From contig NZ_JSEH01000011.1 of NCBI RefSeq assembly GCF_000801335.2, forward strand, positions 113,851 to 177,850: a stretch of DNA of 64,000 bases, written 5' to 3'. Of the stretch, positions 63,984-64,000 are shown piece by piece. Under the pieces are notes generated by a model that was given only the letters and a program-made list of their open reading frames with translations, had not been told where the DNA came from and did not search any database. This stretch comes from Desulfovibrio sp. TomC (lineage in GTDB: Bacteria; Desulfobacterota; Desulfovibrionia; Desulfovibrionales; Desulfovibrionaceae). Position 1 is the stretch's first letter. Each line of letters starts with the position of its first letter. Made by a program: the position numbers and the translations under genes.

Positions 63984-64000
63984 AAAAAAGAAAGGCCCTG

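Overview
The window looks like chromosomal DNA of a G+C-rich sulfate-reducing deltaproteobacterium of the Desulfovibrio/Solidesulfovibrio group. The diagnostic content is dissimilatory sulfite reductase (dsrA, dsrB, dsrD), the siroheme-amidating CbiA homologue, the complete membrane complex dsrMKJOP, Tat- and heme-bearing redox proteins, and a sensory [FeFe]-hydrogenase. Third positions are almost all G or C, so most opposite-frame ORFs are spurious. No rRNA, tRNA or CRISPR array was recognised.

Layout. 1-5.3 kb: minus-strand phage head genes (portal, FmdB-type zinc ribbon, scaffold, major capsid and an unfinished structural gene), with no terminase upstream of the portal. 5.5-11.2 kb: two small unknown genes, trmO, a membrane protein, and a chemoreceptor with its CheY-like partner. 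11.3-17.5 kb: a minus-strand envelope/isoprenoid operon (cdsA, a 504-residue unknown, dxr, rseP, tsaB). 17.6-19.7 kb: a histidine kinase, receiver and methyltransferase with ATGA overlaps. 19.8-24.4 kb: an OmpA-domain protein, a pabB-pabC fusion, dapF and a VOC protein. 24.6-31 kb: dsrMKJOP led by an RsbRD_N-type gene and facing a divergent 170-residue gene. 31-39.3 kb: an amphi-Trp-like protein, pncC, serS, tolC, polA and a TPR protein. 39.4-45.3 kb: dsrAB-dsrD-cbiA plus a 358-residue unknown, with a readable promoter in front of dsrA. 45.4-49.8 kb: a YkgJ protein, a secreted protein, an acyltransferase, a Fur-box-preceded DUF2325 protein and a Rid-family protein. 50-53.8 kb: a sensory hydrogenase operon. 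53.9-57 kb: flavodoxin and a CYTH protein diverging from a Fur-controlled region, then an ABC-F ATPase. 57-63.3 kb: two consecutive pairs of periplasmic binding protein plus membrane sensor (histidine kinase; diguanylate cyclase). 63.5-64 kb: an AT-richer end with unrecognised small ORFs.

How the genes work together. DsrAB (with DsrD as activator and CbiA making the siroheme amide) reduces sulfite, and DsrMKJOP links this to the quinone pool. The electron acceptor protein DsrC is not in this window. Flavodoxin and the DUF2325 gene carry Fur-type sites, giving an iron-starvation theme. The hydrogenase-PAS protein, its small Fe-S partner and a SpoIIE phosphatase look like an H2/redox-sensing switch.

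A dispersed intergenic palindromic repeat occurs at least eight times. It has interchangeable stems and a constant GCCGCCGGAGGC tail, and it usually lies just behind genes. The most system-like unexplained items are the tandem binding-protein/sensor pairs (57-63 kb), the Fur-controlled DUF2325 protein, and the unknown genes tied to the two dsr loci.
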